Below are positions 16,872-26,283 of a stretch of 36,911 nt of DNA, in pieces. Origin of the DNA: JAJYRX01 sp041655275 (GTDB taxonomy: Bacteria; Pseudomonadota; Gammaproteobacteria; Burkholderiales; Burkholderiaceae_B); NCBI GenBank assembly GCA_041655275.1, contig JBBAFU010000019.1:1-36911 (forward strand). The letters run 5' to 3'. Under the pieces are notes generated by a model. That model ran no database searches. It was given only the letters and a program-made list of their open reading frames with translations, and was not told where the DNA came from. Positions within the stretch are counted from its first letter, which is position 1; each line of letters opens with the position of its first letter. The position numbers were made by a program, and so were the translations under genes.

Positions 16872-18061
16872 GCCTGCTGGCCGAACTGAGCATGGGCGTG
16901 AATGCCGTAAGGCCGGGACGCACCCGCATGCCGGGCGTTGACCCGGTGCTGATTGCGGTCGTCGGTGTGCTGGTGGCCTTTGGGCTGCTGATGGTGTATT
17001 CGGCCTCGATCGCGCTTGCCGATGCGCCGCGCTATGCCGGCTACGGCCGCTACTATTTCGTCCTGCGTCATGCCGCCTTCATCGGCATCGGGGTGATCGC
17101 AGCCGCGTGTGCGGCCGGCATTCCCATGAAGAGCTGGCAGCGGATGGCGGGCCCGCTTTTCGTGCTCAGCCTGGTCCTGCTGCTGCTGGTGCTCGTGCCC
17201 GGGATCGGGCGCGAAGTGAACGGTGCACGCCGCTGGTTGCCACTGGGTCCCCTGAATTTCCAGCCTTCCGAGCTGATGAAGATTGCCATTTTGCTGTATG
17301 CGGCGGACTATACGGTGCGCAAGCAGGAGTTCATGCAGGAGTTCGGACGGGGCTTTCTGCCCATGGCCCTGGCCCTGGTCGTGGTGGGCCTGCTGCTGCT
17401 GTCCGAGCCGGATCTGGGTGCGAGCATGGTGATTGTGGGCATCGCCATGGGCCTGCTGTTCATCGGCGGGCTCAACGGTCGCCTGTTCTCGGCGCTCATC
17501 CTGATGTTGCTGGGCAGCTTTCTGGCGTTGATATGGCTGTCGCCCTGGCGCCGTGAACGCCTGTTCGTCTACCTTGATCCCTGGAATCCCGAGAATGCCT
17601 ATGGCAGCGCCTACCAGCTGTCGCATTCGCTGATCGCACTGGGGCGGGGCGAGTGGTTTGGCGTCGGTCTGGGTGCCAGTGTCGAGAAGCTGCATTATCT
17701 GCCCGAGGCGCATACCGACTTCATCGTGGCCGTGATCGGCGAGGAGCTGGGTTTTGCCGGTGTGCTGGCGCTGCTGGCGCTGTTTCTGTTCATCATCTGG
17801 CGCGCGTTTGGCATAGGGCGCCAGTCCTTCGCCATGGAGCGCATCTTCAACGGGCTGGTTGCCCAGGGCGTGGCGCTGTGGTTTGGCCTTCAGGCCTTCA
17901 TCAACATTGGCGTGTGCGTCGGCCTGCTGCCGACCAAGGGCCTGACGCTGCCGCTGGTCAGCTACGGGGGCTCGGGCATCGTCATGAACCTGATTGCGGT
18001 GGCACTGCTGCTGCGGGTGGACCACGAGAACCGCAACATGATGCGGGGGAAGCGGACATGA
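16868..18061 (+). CDS. ftsW: Septal peptidoglycan glycosyltransferase FtsW
   Basis: FtsW (397 residues) is the SEDS-family polymerase that builds septal glycan strands from lipid II together with FtsI. About ten membrane helices alternate with short loops. SEDS hallmarks are visible: GARRWLPLGPLNFQPSELMK, LSEPDLGASMV, the AYQLSHSLIALGRGEWFGVGLG stretch, the HTDFIVAVIGEELG motif and LTLPLVSYGGSG near the end. ATG 16868 overlaps the murD stop as ATGA; the open frame upstream is a shadow of murD. Confidence 0.95.
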   Translation: MSLLAELSMGVNAVRPGRTRMPGVDPVLIAVVGVLVAFGLLMVYSASIALADAPRYAGYGRYYFVLRHAAFIGIGVIAAACAAGIPMKSWQRMAGPLFVLSLVLLLLVLVPGIGREVNGARRWLPLGPLNFQPSELMKIAILLYAADYTVRKQEFMQEFGRGFLPMALALVVVGLLLLSEPDLGASMVIVGIAMGLLFIGGLNGRLFSALILMLLGSFLALIWLSPWRRERLFVYLDPWNPENAYGSAYQLSHSLIALGRGEWFGVGLGASVEKLHYLPEAHTDFIVAVIGEELGFAGVLALLALFLFIIWRAFGIGRQSFAMERIFNGLVAQGVALWFGLQAFINIGVCVGLLPTKGLTLPLVSYGGSGIVMNLIAVALLLRVDHENRNMMRGKRT

Positions 18062-19143
18062 GCGCAAACCTCGGGACACCCACCCTGCTGATTGCCGCCG
18101 GCGGTACGGGCGGCCATATCATGCCCGGCCTGGCCGTGGCGCACGAGATGCGCGCGCGCGGCTGGGAGGTGGCCTGGCTGGGCAATCCCGCGCGCATGGA
18201 AGGCCGTCTCGTCCCCGAACAGGGTATTACCCTGTTGCCGCTGCGTTTTGCCGGCTTGCGGGGCAGGGGGGCGCTGGCCTGGGTGAGCCTTCCCTGGCGC
18301 CTGTTCAGTGCCTGTCGCCAGGCGGGCCGGGCGATTGCCGGGCTGAAGCCCGATGTGGTGCTGGGCATGGGCGGTTATGTGGCATTTCCGGCGGGGCTGA
18401 TGGCACGCCGGCGGCGCATCCCGCTGGTCATTCACGAGCAGAATGCCATTGCGGGCACAGCCAACCGTGTGCTTGCCCGTCTGGCGGACAGGGTCATGAC
18501 GGGTTTCCCGGGCAGCCTGGCCGGCGGTGTGGTGGTCGGCAACCCGGTCCGTGCGGCACTGGCCGCGCTGCCTGTGCCGCAGCAGCGGTATGCCGGGCGC
18601 ACCGGGCCCTTGCGTCTGCTCGTCATCGGCGGCAGCCAGGGCGCGGCGGTGCTGAATACGGTCTTGCCCGAGGCGCTCGCGCGCATGCCGGCAGCGCAGC
18701 GGCCGGCGGTACGCCATCAGTCGGGCGAGCAGCATCTGGCGGGTCTTCAGGCAGCCTATGCCCGGGCCGGCGTGCCGGCGCAGGCCATAGCCTTCATCGA
18801 TGATATGGCCCAGGCCATGGCCTGGGCGGATCTGGTCGTCTGCCGTGCCGGGGCCATGGCGGTGGCCGAGGTGGCGGCCGCCGGTGTGGCGGCGTTGTTC
18901 GTGCCCCTGCCCCATGCCATCGATGATCATCAGACAGCCAATGCGCGCTTCCTGTCCGACTGCGAGGCGGCCTGGATGCAGCCCCAGGCCGGTTTCACGG
19001 CCGACTGGCTGGCGCACTGGCTGCAGGCCCGGGATCGCGCCGGCCTGTTGCATGTCGCGGAACATGCGCGTCAGCATGCCCGGCCGCTGGCGGCAAAGGC
19101 GATTGCCGATGCCTGCGAGCAATCCGGCGGGAGGGCGGCATGA
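18058..19143 (+). CDS. murG: UDP-GlcNAc:lipid I GlcNAc transferase MurG
   Basis: MurG (361 residues) converts lipid I to lipid II at the inner face of the membrane. The N-terminal glycine-rich loop GGTGGH (15-20), the HEQNAIAGTANR segment, the GGSQGA loop opening the C-terminal Rossmann domain, and the CRAGAMAVAEV nucleotide-sugar site are all present. It has a GT-B fold and binds the membrane peripherally. It overlaps both ftsW and murC by ATGA. Confidence 0.96.
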   Translation: MSANLGTPTLLIAAGGTGGHIMPGLAVAHEMRARGWEVAWLGNPARMEGRLVPEQGITLLPLRFAGLRGRGALAWVSLPWRLFSACRQAGRAIAGLKPDVVLGMGGYVAFPAGLMARRRRIPLVIHEQNAIAGTANRVLARLADRVMTGFPGSLAGGVVVGNPVRAALAALPVPQQRYAGRTGPLRLLVIGGSQGAAVLNTVLPEALARMPAAQRPAVRHQSGEQHLAGLQAAYARAGVPAQAIAFIDDMAQAMAWADLVVCRAGAMAVAEVAAAGVAALFVPLPHAIDDHQTANARFLSDCEAAWMQPQAGFTADWLAHWLQARDRAGLLHVAEHARQHARPLAAKAIADACEQSGGRAA

Positions 19144-20537
19144 AGCACAGGATTACACGGCTTCACTTCGTCGGCATTGGCGGCTCGGGCATGAGCGGCA
19201 TTGCCGAAGTCCTGCTGAACCTGGGCTATCGCGTCTCGGGGTCGGACCTGCAGGAGACCGTGGTCACCCGGCGTCTGCGCGCGCTGGGTGCCGAGGTGCA
19301 TATCGGCCATGATGCGGTCCACATCCAGGGTGCGGGCGTCATCGTCACGTCCAGTGCCGTTGCGCCCGACAATCCCGAAGTGATCGCGGCACGCGCGGCG
19401 CGCCTGCCGGTGGTGCCGCGCGCACTGATGCTGGCCGAGCTCATGCGCCTGAAGCGCGGCATCGCCGTGGCCGGAACGCATGGCAAGACAACGACCACCA
19501 GTCTCATTGCCAGTGTGCTGGCGGCCGGCGGACTGGATCCCACGTTCGTGATCGGCGGACGGCTGAATTCGGCCGGCGCCAATGCACGCCTGGGCCAGGG
19601 TGAGTACATCGTGGTGGAGGCCGACGAGTCCGATGCCTCCTTCCTGAATCTGTTGCCCGTCATGGCGGTGATCACCAACATCGCGGCCGACCACATGGAA
19701 ACCTATGGCCACGATCCGGCGCGCCTGAAGAGTGCCTTCATCGAATTCACGCAGCGCCTGCCGTTCTATGGCAGCGTCATCCTGTGTGCCGATGATGCGA
19801 ACGTGCGCGAAGTGATGCCTTTCATCTCGCGCCCGATCACGCGCTACGGCACTTGCGGGCAGGCCGAGGTGCGGGGTGCGAACATCCGCGCCGAGGGCAC
19901 ACGCATGCATTTCGAGGTGCATCGCGAGGGCGTGCCCGGGGTATTGCCCATAACACTTAATCTGCCCGGGCATCATAATGTCCTGAACGCGCTGGCAGCG
20001 ATTGCAGTGGCCAGCGAGCTGGGTGTCGGCGATGAGGCCATTGCCCGGGCGCTGGCGCAGTTCAGGGGTGTGGGGCGGCGTTTCACGCTGGTGGGGGAGC
20101 CGGCGGTACCGGCTGCGCAGGGTGGCGGGCACTTCACGCTGGTGGATGATTATGCCCACCATCCCGACGAGATGCTGGCCACGCTGACGGCTGCGCGCGG
20201 TGCCTGGCCCGACCGCCGGGTGGTGCTGGCCTTCCAGCCGCATCGCTATACGCGTACGCGGGATTGCTTCGAGGATTTCGTGCGTGTGCTGGGCCAGGCC
20301 GATGCCGTGCTGCTGACTGAAGTGTATGCGGCCGGCGAGCCGCCGCTGATCGCGGCCGACGGGCGCGCGCTGGCGCGTGCCTTGCGTGTGGCAGGGCGGG
20401 TGGAGCCCGTGTTTGTCGAGAAGGTGGATGATATGGAGCAGGCGATACTGGATTTTGTGCGCGATGGCGATGTCGTCATCGTCATGGGGGCCGGTGCCAT
20501 CAGCCGCATTCCTGTTCGTCTGGGAGAGCGATCATGA
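19140..20537 (+). CDS. murC: UDP-MurNAc:L-alanine ligase MurC
   Basis: MurC (465 residues) adds the first peptide residue, L-alanine, to UDP-MurNAc. It shows the N-terminal HFVGIGGSGMSGIAE loop, ATP P-loop GTHGKTTT (112-119), EADESDASFL, and a C-terminal domain with DDYAHHPDE and FQPHRYTRT. Size and motif order match the family. It is coupled to both neighbours by ATGA overlaps. Confidence 0.96.
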   Translation: MKHRITRLHFVGIGGSGMSGIAEVLLNLGYRVSGSDLQETVVTRRLRALGAEVHIGHDAVHIQGAGVIVTSSAVAPDNPEVIAARAARLPVVPRALMLAELMRLKRGIAVAGTHGKTTTTSLIASVLAAGGLDPTFVIGGRLNSAGANARLGQGEYIVVEADESDASFLNLLPVMAVITNIAADHMETYGHDPARLKSAFIEFTQRLPFYGSVILCADDANVREVMPFISRPITRYGTCGQAEVRGANIRAEGTRMHFEVHREGVPGVLPITLNLPGHHNVLNALAAIAVASELGVGDEAIARALAQFRGVGRRFTLVGEPAVPAAQGGGHFTLVDDYAHHPDEMLATLTAARGAWPDRRVVLAFQPHRYTRTRDCFEDFVRVLGQADAVLLTEVYAAGEPPLIAADGRALARALRVAGRVEPVFVEKVDDMEQAILDFVRDGDVVIVMGAGAISRIPVRLGERS

Positions 20538-21484
20538 AATCATCGTTTGGGCGCGTAGGCGTACTCTACGGCGGCCTGTCGGCCGAGCGCGAAGTCTCGC
20601 TCATGTCGGGTCGCGGCGTGTGCGAAGCCTTGCGCAGCAAGGGCGTGGATGCCCATCTGTTCGACACGGGCGAACACGCGCTGTGTGCGCTGGCCGATGC
20701 GGGTTTCGATCGCGTTTTCATCGCCCTGCATGGCCGTTACGGAGAAGACGGCAGCATCCAGGGGGCGCTCGAGCTGATGCGTATTCCCTATACCGGCAGC
20801 GGACTGCTGGCCTCCAGCCTGGCCATGGACAAGATCATGACCAAGAAGCTGTGGGTGCATGAAGGGCTGCCCACACCCGCCTGGCGTGTGCTTGACGACG
20901 CCTCGGCACTGGACGGTCTGGTCGCGGCGCTGGGCCTGCCGCTCATCATCAAGCCGGCGCTGGAAGGTTCCACCCTGGGCCTGACCCGCGTTACCCGGCC
21001 CGACGCGCTGGTTGCGGCTTTCGAGCGTGCGCAGCGCTATGGCGGCGCGGTGCTGGCCGAGCAGTTCCTGCCCGGTGCCGAGCTTACCGTGCCGCTGCTG
21101 GGTGCCGGCGCGCAGGCGCGCGCCCTGCCCGTGATCGAGATCCGGGCGCCGGGCGGGCATTATGACTACGAGCACAAATACCTGTCGGATGACACCCGTT
21201 ATCTGTGTCCCGCGCCGCTGGACGAGGCGCTTGCCCGCGAGGTGATGGAACTGGCGCGCCGCGCCTATGTGGTGCTGGGCTGTGAAGGCTGGGGCCGGGC
21301 CGACCTGATGCTGGATGCCGACGGGCGCCCGTGGCTGCTGGAGATGAATACCTCGCCGGGTATGACCGGCCATTCGCTGGTGCCCATTGCCGCCGCCGCC
21401 GCCGGCATGGATTATGCCGAGCTCTGTATGGCCATATTGTCAGAGGCCTCGTGTAAGATCGGGTCTGGCGTGCAGGGAGACTGA
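20534..21484 (+). CDS. ddl: D-alanine:D-alanine ligase
   Basis: Ddl (316 residues) makes the D-Ala-D-Ala dipeptide that the MurF half of the fused ligase uses. ATP-grasp features are visible: GVLYGGLSAEREVSLMSG at the start, LHGRYGEDGSIQGALE, the KPALEGSTLGLT stretch, YEHKYLSDDT, and a C-terminal LEMNTSPGMTGHSLVP metal site. Length fits the DdlB-type enzymes found in dcw clusters. The ATG overlaps the murC stop; ftsQ follows after 5 nt. Confidence 0.95.
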   Translation: MKSSFGRVGVLYGGLSAEREVSLMSGRGVCEALRSKGVDAHLFDTGEHALCALADAGFDRVFIALHGRYGEDGSIQGALELMRIPYTGSGLLASSLAMDKIMTKKLWVHEGLPTPAWRVLDDASALDGLVAALGLPLIIKPALEGSTLGLTRVTRPDALVAAFERAQRYGGAVLAEQFLPGAELTVPLLGAGAQARALPVIEIRAPGGHYDYEHKYLSDDTRYLCPAPLDEALAREVMELARRAYVVLGCEGWGRADLMLDADGRPWLLEMNTSPGMTGHSLVPIAAAAAGMDYAELCMAILSEASCKIGSGVQGD

Positions 21485-21489
21485 GAACC

Positions 21490-22299
21490 ATGTTCAACGA
21501 TGCCCGTCTCACCAGCCTGATTGCCAACACGCTCAGCGTGCTGGCAGTGCTTGCCTTGCTCGGCGGGCTGGTGTTCTGGGCGGCCAAGCGACCGGTGTTC
21601 AATATCACGCGGCTTTATCTGCAGCCGCTGGGTTCGGAGTCCCTGCAATATGTTTCACCGGCCACCGTGCGCGCCACGATTGCCGGCCGGCTGGCGGGCA
21701 ATTTCTTCTTCATCGACCTGAATACGGCACGCGATGTGATCGAGTCCACGCCCTGGGTGCGCAAGGCGCAGCTGCGCCGGGTCTGGCCGAACGCGCTGCT
21801 GGTGCGCGTTGAGGAGCAGCAGCCCCTGGCGCTGTGGAATCAGGACGAGATGATCAATACCTGGGGCGAGGCCTTCAGCGCCAATCAGGGTGAGCTGGAT
21901 GACGGGCTGCATTTGCCCCGGCTCAGCGGTCCGCCCGATTCCGAGCGCCTGGTGGTGCAGCGTTTTGCCGAGATGGCGCGCTGGTTTGCACCGCTGGGCG
22001 TGGGCGTGAGAGAGCTGGCCCTGAGCCCGCGCTATGCCTGGGATGCGCAGCTTTCCAACGGGGTACAGCTGATGCTGGGCCGCGATCCGGCTGCAGAGGC
22101 CGTCGATCCGCATGGCCGTTCAGGTGCGCGCTCCTTTGCCCAGCGCATAGAAGGCTTTGTGCAGGCCTGGCCCGCATTGCAGGCGCGTCTGGATGGACGG
22201 CCGCTGCAGCGGGTTGATCTGCGCTATCCGAGTGGCTTTGCCATCCGGCTGAATCCGAATACCGATAACCCTGCCCAACAGAACAAACATGACTCGTGA
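21490..22299 (+). CDS. ftsQ: Cell division protein FtsQ
   Basis: FtsQ (269 residues) is a bitopic inner-membrane protein linking FtsB/FtsL to the rest of the divisome. It has a short cytoplasmic end, one membrane helix at about 13-33, a POTRA domain at about 37-108 (FNITRLYL start, ending in RVEEQQPLALW), then the FtsQ beta domain. The WVRKAQLRRVWPNALLVRV strand pattern is typical. GGGAGA lies about 9 nt before the ATG. Its end overlaps the ftsA start by 11 nt. Confidence 0.94.
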   Translation: MFNDARLTSLIANTLSVLAVLALLGGLVFWAAKRPVFNITRLYLQPLGSESLQYVSPATVRATIAGRLAGNFFFIDLNTARDVIESTPWVRKAQLRRVWPNALLVRVEEQQPLALWNQDEMINTWGEAFSANQGELDDGLHLPRLSGPPDSERLVVQRFAEMARWFAPLGVGVRELALSPRYAWDAQLSNGVQLMLGRDPAAEAVDPHGRSGARSFAQRIEGFVQAWPALQARLDGRPLQRVDLRYPSGFAIRLNPNTDNPAQQNKHDS

Positions 22300-23515
22300 C
22301 ATCAAGGACCTGATCGTAGCGCTCGACATTGGCACCAGCAAGGTGGTGGCAGTCGTTGCCGAGATCCTGCCCGGCGGACGTTTCGAGGTGCTGGGCCTGG
22401 GTCAGCACGAATCCCGCGGCATGCGCAAGGGCGTCGTGGTGAACATCGAGGCCACGGTCAATTCCATACAGCGCGCCCTGGAAGAGGCGGAGCTCATGGC
22501 GGACTGCAAGATCCGCGAAGTCTACACCGGCATTGCGGGCAGCCATATCAGCAGCTTCAACTCCAGCGGCATGGTGGCGGTCAAGGACAAGGAAGTGACC
22601 GCCACCGATGTCGCGCGTGTCATAGAAACCGCCAAGGCGGTGAACATTCCCACCGATCAGCAGGTGCTGCATGTGCTGACCCAGGAATTCATCGTCGATT
22701 CCCAGGAAGATATTCGCGAGCCCATTGGCATGAGCGGGCTGCGCCTGGAAGTGCGCGTGCATATCGTGACGGGCGCGGTGAGCGCCGCACAGAATATCGT
22801 CAAATGCGTACGCCGCTGCGGACTGGAAGTCCAGGATCTTATCCTGCAGCCACTGGCCTCCAGCCTGGCCTGCCTGACTTCCGATGAAAAAGAGCTGGGC
22901 GTGGTGCTGGTGGATATCGGCGGGGGCACCACCGATGTCGCCATTTACACCAACGGCGCCATACGACATACCGCAGTGGTGCCGATTGCCGGCGACCAGA
23001 TCACCAGCGACATTGCCGCAATGCTGCGCACGCCCACGCCGGATGCCGAGGAAATCAAGCTGCGTTTCGGGCTTGCCAAGCAGGTGCTGGCAAGCGCAGA
23101 TGAACAGATCGAGGTGCCCGGTCTGGGAGACAGGCCCAACCGCCAGGTGAAGCGCCAGGCGCTTGGGGCGGTGATCGAGCCGCGCGTCGAGGAGCTGTTC
23201 AGCTTTGTGCAGCAGGTGGTGCACGATTCGGGTTATGAGGACCTGCTTTCCTCGGGCGTAGTGCTGACCGGCGGCACGGCCCTGATGCCCGGCATCATCG
23301 AGCTTGCGGAGGACGTTTTCCTGAAACCGGTGCGGGTGGCGGTACCGATTTATGAAGGCAGTCTTGCGGATGTCATGCACAATCCGCGTTTTGCCACGGT
23401 CATGGGCCTGCTCGAGGAAGCGCGGCTGCAGCGCGCGCGCGGGCAGCGTGTGGCGCAGCAGAAAGGCAGTGTGGGCACCATTCTGACACGCATGAAGGAA
23501 TGGTTCATGAACTGA
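22289..23515 (+). CDS. ftsA: Cell division protein FtsA
   Basis: FtsA (408 residues) is the actin-like protein that tethers FtsZ to the membrane and signals to FtsWI. It shows phosphate-binding LDIGTSKV near the start, the 1C-domain region (about 85-165), DIGGGTTDVAIY (phosphate 2), and GVVLTGGTALMPG (adenosine site). The last residues (TRMKEWFMN) form the amphipathic membrane-targeting helix. The 11-nt overlap with ftsQ suggests coupled translation. Confidence 0.96.
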   Translation: MTRDIKDLIVALDIGTSKVVAVVAEILPGGRFEVLGLGQHESRGMRKGVVVNIEATVNSIQRALEEAELMADCKIREVYTGIAGSHISSFNSSGMVAVKDKEVTATDVARVIETAKAVNIPTDQQVLHVLTQEFIVDSQEDIREPIGMSGLRLEVRVHIVTGAVSAAQNIVKCVRRCGLEVQDLILQPLASSLACLTSDEKELGVVLVDIGGGTTDVAIYTNGAIRHTAVVPIAGDQITSDIAAMLRTPTPDAEEIKLRFGLAKQVLASADEQIEVPGLGDRPNRQVKRQALGAVIEPRVEELFSFVQQVVHDSGYEDLLSSGVVLTGGTALMPGIIELAEDVFLKPVRVAVPIYEGSLADVMHNPRFATVMGLLEEARLQRARGQRVAQQKGSVGTILTRMKEWFMN

Positions 23516-23571
23516 AGGGACAAGAAGAAACGAGAGCTTTGTTTTTTTGAACTGTGATGGAGTCGGACGTG

Positions 23572-24735
23572 ATGAAATTTGAAATGTTGGATACCAATGC
23601 CAGTGGGACCGTCATCAAGGTGGTGGGGGTGGGGGGCGCCGGTGGCAATGCCGTCGCTCACATGATTCATTCGGGCGTCACAGGTGTGGATTTTATCTGC
23701 GCCAACACGGACGCCCAGGCGCTTGCCGCCAGTGATGCCGACGTGCAGATCCGCCTGGGGCGCAGCGGTCTGGGCGCGGGCGCCAAGCCCGAGCAGGGGC
23801 GTTCGGCGGCCGAGACGGCACGCGAGGAGATCCGTGCGGCACTGAACGGTGCGCACATGGTGTTCGTGACGGCCGGCATGGGCGGCGGCACGGGCACGGG
23901 CGCCGGCCCCGTGGTGGCCGAGGTGGCCAAGGAGCTGGGCATACTGACCGTGGGTGTGGTCACCAAGCCTTTTGACTTCGAGGGCAGCAAGCGGCTGCAG
24001 GTTGCGGAAGAAGGGATTGCCGAGCTGTCCAAGCATGTACATTCCCTCATCGTCGTCCTGAACGAAAACCTGTACGATCTGATGGACAAGGATGCTTCCA
24101 TGGCCGACTGTTTCAAGGCGGCCGACGATGTGCTGCACAATGCCTGCGCGGGCATTGCCGAGATCATCAACGTGGAAGGCAATGTCAACGTGGACTTCGA
24201 GGACGTGAAGACCATCATGGGCGAACCCGGACAGGCGATGATGGGCACGTCGACAGCCTCGGGTGAGAACCGTGCGCGCGAAGCGGCTGAACGGGCCATT
24301 GCCTGCCCGCTGCTGGAAGGGGTGGATCTGCACGGGGCGCGCGGCATTCTGGTCAACATCACATCCAGCCGTTCGCTGAAGATGCGCGAAACGCGCGAGA
24401 TCATGGATACCATCCGCGGCTATGCGGCCGAGGACGCCACTGTGATCTTCGGCACCGCCTATGACGAGAGCATGGGCGAGAACCTGCGTGTGACCGTCGT
24501 GGCCACCGGTCTGGGCAAGGCTATGGCCAAGCCCGAGCTGGTGCACAATACGGCGATGCTGCAGCGCACGGGCACGGATGCCGAGCCGGCCGCCGGCATG
24601 CTGTATGACCGCACCGATATTCCGGCCGTGATTCGCGATCCGCGTCGCCAGGCGTCCGCCCAGGTGCGTGCGCTGGAGACGGCAGGCGTCGACCACTTCG
24701 ATATCCCGGCATTCCTGCGCAAGCAGGCCGACTGA
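23572..24735 (+). CDS. ftsZ: Cell division GTPase FtsZ
   Basis: FtsZ (387 residues from ATG 23572) polymerises into the division ring. The nucleotide-binding GVGGAGGNAV (19-28), the tubulin signature GGGTGTG (104-110) and the catalytic T7-loop NVDFEDVKTIM are intact. The C-terminal tail ends DIPAFLRKQAD, the conserved peptide that binds FtsA and ZipA. Three in-frame starts lie close together: GTG 23554, ATG 23557 and ATG 23572. I prefer 23572 because it gives the family N-terminus MKFEMLD with GGAG 9 nt upstream. The 56-nt gap after ftsA is the largest inside the dcw run and contains a T-rich stretch. Confidence 0.96.
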   Translation: MKFEMLDTNASGTVIKVVGVGGAGGNAVAHMIHSGVTGVDFICANTDAQALAASDADVQIRLGRSGLGAGAKPEQGRSAAETAREEIRAALNGAHMVFVTAGMGGGTGTGAGPVVAEVAKELGILTVGVVTKPFDFEGSKRLQVAEEGIAELSKHVHSLIVVLNENLYDLMDKDASMADCFKAADDVLHNACAGIAEIINVEGNVNVDFEDVKTIMGEPGQAMMGTSTASGENRAREAAERAIACPLLEGVDLHGARGILVNITSSRSLKMRETREIMDTIRGYAAEDATVIFGTAYDESMGENLRVTVVATGLGKAMAKPELVHNTAMLQRTGTDAEPAAGMLYDRTDIPAVIRDPRRQASAQVRALETAGVDHFDIPAFLRKQAD

Positions 24736-24755
24736 GTATCGTTGCCGGGCAGGGT

Positions 24756-24780
24756 GCCGGCCGTCAGGCCGGCGTCTTCT
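24756..24780 (+). terminator. Hairpin between ftsZ and lpxC, possibly a weak terminator
   Basis: GCCGGCC (24756-24762) and GGCCGGC (24767-24773) form a perfect stem with a GTCA loop. The sequence after it (GTCTTCTG) is only mildly T-rich, so it may attenuate rather than fully stop dcw transcription. Confidence 0.45.
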
Positions 24781-24816
24781 GTCGCCTCGATATCGTGGAA
24801 AATCCCTAAAATTGGG

Positions 24817-24822
24817 TACAAT
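24817..24822 (+). promoter_or_regulatory. Candidate -10 box for lpxC
   Basis: TACAAT lies 66 nt before the lpxC ATG, after the ftsZ hairpin. The -35 region (around 24793-24799) matches poorly, so this is tentative. It would give lpxC transcription separate from the dcw run. Confidence 0.4.
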
Positions 24823-24888
24823 GCCGGGCAGGTTTGTCATTCTCTCCGGCCATTGCCCTTTTCTCGCCTGCGCGCGTCCCGGTCAGTC

Positions 24889-25809
24889 ATGCTCTATCAA
24901 CGCACCATACAGAAATCGATCAGCACACGTGGCGTGGGCCTGCACTCCGGGCGCCGGGTGGAGCTCACACTGCGTCCGGCGGCGCCGGACACGGGCATCG
25001 TCTTCCATCGCATCGACCTGCCCGAAGTGGTGCACCTGCCGGCGCGTGCCGACCAGGTCGGCAACACCCGGCTGGCTTCGGTGCTGCAGCAGGGCGATGT
25101 CCGCGTGTCCACGGTCGAGCATCTGATGTCGGCGCTGGCCGGGCTGGGTGTCGACAACCTGCACGTCGACCTGACTGCCGAGGAAGTGCCCATCATGGAT
25201 GGCAGCGCGGGCACTTTCGTCTATCTGCTGCGTTCTGCAGGCCTGCAGGAGCAGGGCGTACCCAAGCGCTTCCTGCGCGTGCTGCGCACCGTCGAGGTGA
25301 GCGAAGGCGAAGGCCGCGACCAGAAATGGGCGCGACTGGAGCCGCATGACGGGTTTGCGCTGTCCTTCTCCATCGATTTCCATCATCCGGCGATCAAGGC
25401 CACGGCAAACTTTGCCGAAGTGGATTTTGCCCACGACTCCTATGTGAAGACCATCGCCCGGGCGCGTACCTTCGGCTTCGTCAACGAGGTCGAGGCCCTG
25501 CGTGCCGCCGGGCTGGCGCGCGGCGGCAGCCTTGACAATGCTATCGTCATGGATGAGTACCGCGTGCTCAATGCCGACGGCCTGCGCTACGAGGATGAGT
25601 TCGTCAAGCACAAGATCCTTGACGCCATCGGCGATCTGTATCTGATCGGCCACCCCCTGGTGGCGCGTTATGTGGCCTGCAAGTCGGGTCATGCACTGAA
25701 CAACCAGCTGGCACGGGCACTTCTGGCTCAGGAAGACGCCTGGGAGCTGGTCACCTACGAGGCCGTCAAGGCGCCCCGAGCCTTTCAGTACGAATGGAAG
25801 TTTGCCTGA
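24889..25809 (+). CDS. lpxC: UDP-3-O-acyl-GlcNAc deacetylase LpxC
   Basis: LpxC (306 residues) catalyses the committed step of lipid A synthesis. The zinc ligands are visible: H78 in STVEHLMSAL, H241 and D245 in HKILDAIGD; H268 in KSGHALNN is the expected catalytic histidine. The start at ATG 24889 gives the family N-terminus MLYQRTIQKS; the open frame upstream to 24742 crosses the intergenic hairpin and is rejected. Its position after ftsZ is conserved in many proteobacteria. Confidence 0.96.
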   Translation: MLYQRTIQKSISTRGVGLHSGRRVELTLRPAAPDTGIVFHRIDLPEVVHLPARADQVGNTRLASVLQQGDVRVSTVEHLMSALAGLGVDNLHVDLTAEEVPIMDGSAGTFVYLLRSAGLQEQGVPKRFLRVLRTVEVSEGEGRDQKWARLEPHDGFALSFSIDFHHPAIKATANFAEVDFAHDSYVKTIARARTFGFVNEVEALRAAGLARGGSLDNAIVMDEYRVLNADGLRYEDEFVKHKILDAIGDLYLIGHPLVARYVACKSGHALNNQLARALLAQEDAWELVTYEAVKAPRAFQYEWKFA

Positions 25810-25815
25810 GCCGGC

Positions 25816-26283
25816 TCAGGCATCCTCGTGGTGATGGCGTATCAGGCGCGCGACGGCATCGGCCAGCGGGCCGGCCGGCAATTCTGATTGCAGCGCATCG
25901 AAAGCCTGCAATGCAAGCGGATCCAGACCGGTGCCCCGGCGCGAGCGCTCGGGGGCAGGCCTGTCCAGCCCCGCCTGCACCCGCACTTTCAGACTGTCGA
26001 TTTCCCAGGCTGCGGCGCGCAGCTGCGCCACGATGCGCGGCCCCAGCTGGCGCAGCTTGGCCGCATGGGCGGCTGTCGGCACGGCCAGGGTCAGGCATTG
26101 CGCCTCAAGGCGGCAGGCGCGCACGCTGGCTGCCAGCGTTGCGGGCAGGGCCTGCCTTGCCAGATTTTCCGCCATCAGCAGACGCCGTGCCGTGGCCAGC
26201 ACGCCGGCACTGTGGACATCCGTGCCCAGCCAGTCCAGCGGCTGGCTGCGCATCGGATTCCGGAAGGTTGCGGGCTTGGACAT
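25816..26283 (-). CDS. DciA-like (DUF721) protein
   Basis: About 155 residues, cytosolic. The N-terminal half (DWLGTDVHSAGVLATARRLLMAENLARQALP, in two helices) and the strand-rich middle (LTLAVPTAAHAAKLRQLGPRI) resemble DUF721, the family of DciA, which loads the replicative helicase DnaB in bacteria without DnaC. The C-terminal part is poorly conserved. I chose ATG 26283; an upstream in-frame ATG at 26346 would add 21 residues with no family resemblance. It is convergent with lpxC (6-nt gap) and divergent from secA. The family call is moderately secure; function is inferred from the family. Confidence 0.75.
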   Translation of the reverse strand: MSKPATFRNPMRSQPLDWLGTDVHSAGVLATARRLLMAENLARQALPATLAASVRACRLEAQCLTLAVPTAAHAAKLRQLGPRIVAQLRAAAWEIDSLKVRVQAGLDRPAPERSRRGTGLDPLALQAFDALQSELPAGPLADAVARLIRHHHEDA

